From JOPF136 sp035272605 (GTDB lineage Bacteria; Acidobacteriota; Terriglobia; Acidiferrales; UBA7541), in contig DATEQM010000003.1 in assembly GCA_035272605.1 (NCBI GenBank), positions 1 to 6,903 on the forward strand: a stretch of DNA of 6,903 bases, given 5' to 3'. The notes below the pieces were generated by a model. It was not told the DNA's origin. It was given only the letters and a program-made list of their open reading frames with translations, and ran no database searches. The stretch's first letter is position 1. The number at the start of each line of letters is the position of its first letter. A program made the translations under genes and the position numbers. Below, in pieces: positions 5,291 to 6,903 of the stretch.

Positions 5291-6826
5291 ATGAGCGTCA
5301 TGCAATGTCCCGCAAGCCCAGGCACGGAATTCGCCGTGCCTGGGCTAAACCCCGGCGCAGAACCCCGGCAATCGCAGCTTCGTGCCGGTCTGGTGACGTT
5401 CGCTTTGCAGTTTTCCCTGACGTTGTCTGCCATCCTGATCGCCGGTCATCACAGTGGAATGGAAGATGACGCCATCTATCTTCCGGCCCTCAAGAAACTC
5501 CTGAATCCGGCGCTCTATCCGCACGATGCGCAGTTCTTCGCCAGCCAGGCGGACGCGTTTTTGCTCCTTCGGGTCGTGGCTGCGTCCGCACGGATCACGG
5601 GCATTCCAATTGAATGGGTCCAGCTCGGATGGCACGTCGCTTCCGTTTTCCTGCTGATCGCGGGCTGCTGGTATGTGGCCGAGCAATGTTTTTTCGAATT
5701 GAGAGACCGCTTCGCGGCCGTCGCGCTCGTTTCCGCTCTGCTCACCATGCCGGTCGCCGGCACTTTCCTGCAAATTGCCGATCAGCACCTGCATCCCAGG
5801 ACGCTGGCTTGCGCCGCCATACTCTTCTCCATCGGCGCGTTGCTGGATCGGCGGTATAAGCTTGCGATCGCCTGTAGTTTCTTCGCTCTGCTCCTGCATC
5901 CGCTGATGGCGGCGTTTGGCATTACTTATTTGATTGTGCTGGCGCTGCCGCTGGAGCGGTTGTATCCGATCCTGGCCGGCGGGTTTGTGGCTTTGCCTTT
6001 GCCGATCATCACTCGGCCAAACGCGGCGTGGAGAGAAGCCGAATTGACTCGTACCTGTATGTTCCTCTGGAATTGGAAGTGGTACGAATGGCTGGGAATC
6101 TTTGCGCCCATGGCCCTGCTTTGGTGGTTCAGCCGGCTTGGCGAGAAGATTGGATCGCCGGCGCTGTCCCGGATGTGCCGGCGGCTGGTTCTCTTCAGCG
6201 CGGCGATGTCGGCGGCTGGCCTCATCGTTGGGATACCGGCTCGGCTGGACTGGCTCGCGCCGATTGAACCGATGCGCCATCTGCAGTTGGTCTACCTGCT
6301 CATGGCACTCTCTGCGGGAGGGCTGATGGCACACTACGTTCTGCGCAACCGCGGATGGCGATGGCTCGTGTTATTCATTCCCCTCTGCGGGGGCATGTTG
6401 TTCACACAGGAAAAACTCTTTGCCACCAGCCCGCACCTTGAAGTTCCAGGGGTGCCGGCCACCAACCGCTGGGTGCGATGCTTCCTCTGGATACGTCAAA
6501 ACACGCCACAGGATGCTTATTTTGCGGTCGACCCGGAATATATGAGCAGACCGGGTGAGGAATATTTCGGCTTCCGCGCCATTGCGGAACGCAGCAAGCT
6601 GGCCGACTACTCGAAAGACGCTGCGGTAGTTGCCATCACCCCCGATCTCGGGCCGGCTTGGAAATCGCAGGTCGATTCCCTGCACGACTACCGCGGTTTC
6701 ACGCGTGAAGATTTCCTGCGCCTCCGGAAAGAATATGGAACGGACTGGGCTCTCGTCGAAAAAGAAGTTCCCGGGCTGAGTTGTCCGTACCGCCGGGACA
6801 ACCTGGCCGTGTGTCGCATCGAGTAG
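5291..6826 (+). CDS. Polytopic membrane protein, GT-C glycosyltransferase-like, with C-terminal soluble domain
   Basis: The gene encodes 511 residues. About nine to eleven membrane helices can be drawn, near 34-52, 111-130, 141-160, 170-185, 190-218, 222-240, 265-281, 298-315, 329-349 and 356-372. The first external loop carries GHHSGMEDDAIYLPALKKLL (52-71), and acidic residues after the first helix are a hallmark of GT-C glycosyltransferases that use polyprenyl-phosphate sugars. DQHLHPRTLA (164-173) is a second conserved-looking loop. The tail (about 388-511, from NRWVRCFLWIRQNTPQDAYF) is soluble, contains the FRA(428-430)...RSKLADYSKD stretch, and resembles the domain I recall as DUF6798 in uncharacterised membrane proteins. 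The ATG at 5291 is preceded by GGTGATC, which fits the anti-Shine-Dalgarno end at the right aligned spacing. A later GTG at 5393 would drop the hairpin-encoded N-terminus. The upstream flavoenzyme suggests envelope glycan work, but glycosyl transfer is inferred, not shown. Confidence 0.85.
   Translation: MSVMQCPASPGTEFAVPGLNPGAEPRQSQLRAGLVTFALQFSLTLSAILIAGHHSGMEDDAIYLPALKKLLNPALYPHDAQFFASQADAFLLLRVVAASARITGIPIEWVQLGWHVASVFLLIAGCWYVAEQCFFELRDRFAAVALVSALLTMPVAGTFLQIADQHLHPRTLACAAILFSIGALLDRRYKLAIACSFFALLLHPLMAAFGITYLIVLALPLERLYPILAGGFVALPLPIITRPNAAWREAELTRTCMFLWNWKWYEWLGIFAPMALLWWFSRLGEKIGSPALSRMCRRLVLFSAAMSAAGLIVGIPARLDWLAPIEPMRHLQLVYLLMALSAGGLMAHYVLRNRGWRWLVLFIPLCGGMLFTQEKLFATSPHLEVPGVPATNRWVRCFLWIRQNTPQDAYFAVDPEYMSRPGEEYFGFRAIAERSKLADYSKDAAVVAITPDLGPAWKSQVDSLHDYRGFTREDFLRLRKEYGTDWALVEKEVPGLSCPYRRDNLAVCRIE
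5315..5346. repeat. Perfect 13-bp inverted repeat at the start of the membrane-protein gene
   Basis: AGCCCAGGCACGG (5315-5327) and CCGTGCCTGGGCT (5334-5346) are perfect complements around the loop AATTCG. The RNA hairpin would be very stable. It begins 24 bases after the start codon and encodes residues 9-19 of the annotated protein, which are poorly protein-like (SPGTEFAVPGL). No T-run follows on either strand. It may be an intergenic palindromic element caught in the frame, a hairpin controlling translation, or a sign that the true start is downstream. Confidence 0.8.
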
Positions 6827-6828
6827 CC

Positions 6829-6850
6829 GGCCGGCTTCCTGGTTCCGGCC
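6829..6850 (+). repeat. Short hairpin after the membrane-protein stop codon
   Basis: GGCCGG (6829-6834) pairs with CCGGCC (6845-6850) across a 10-nt loop, starting two bases after the TAG. There is no following T-run, so it is not a canonical terminator. It might stabilise the 3' end or be chance in GC-rich DNA. The remaining bases to 6903 hold no complete gene. Confidence 0.35.
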
Positions 6851-6903
6851 CACGGTGGCGCTGGATTGGGTTGCGGCGGGATACCCGAGGCAATGTCAAC
6901 CGT

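Noticed and set aside
6887..6903. Possible start of another gene (GAGG, then ATG at 6893)
   Set aside because: Only four codons are visible before the edge and the spacing between GAGG and ATG is too short to trust.

Overview
The window is a GC-rich bacterial chromosomal segment. GC-rich third codon positions and long shadow frames opposite the real genes support this. The gene set (NatA-type ABC ATPase, membrane-fusion protein, exported TPR protein, Glf-like flavoprotein, GT-C-like membrane protein) would fit a soil or subsurface lineage such as Acidobacteriota, but that is only an impression from protein style; no rRNA or marker gene is present to fix the taxon. I see no tRNA, rRNA, CRISPR array, transposase or phage gene.

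Layout. (1) Positions 1-679, minus strand: a 50-residue MJ0042-like zinc-ribbon protein that starts with GTG and looks leaderless, followed 55 nt later by the N-terminal 157 codons of an ABC-2-type (NatA/CcmA-like) transporter ATPase that runs off the left edge. (2) Positions 680-932: a divergent intergenic region with a large nested palindrome (745-796), an operator-like dyad (843-858) and candidate promoters for both sides. (3) Positions 933-3282, plus strand: a HlyD/RND-type periplasmic adaptor, then after a short gap an exported TPR protein, probably one operon. (4) Positions 3283-3661: about 380 nt without a convincing gene, holding imperfect direct repeats and alternative hairpins. (5) Positions 3662-6826, plus strand: an FAD-dependent Glf/protoporphyrinogen-oxidase-like oxidoreductase of the type found in surface-polysaccharide loci, a possible 13-codon leader ORF overlapping its stop codon, and a polytopic GT-C-like membrane protein with a soluble C-terminal domain. 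The last 77 nt hold a small hairpin and no complete gene.

How the parts may work together (inference): the left half is envelope export, with an ABC ATPase on one strand and an adaptor plus TPR partner on the other, sharing one control region. The right half looks like envelope glycan or lipid-linked sugar chemistry: a flavoenzyme acting on a sugar nucleotide or polyprenyl-type substrate, next to a membrane protein with the topology of a lipid-linked-sugar glycosyltransferase. No complete known system is visible. The least explained parts are the 5245-5346 junction (mini-ORF, reinitiation site, strong hairpin inside the start of the next gene) and the nested palindrome between the divergent operons.
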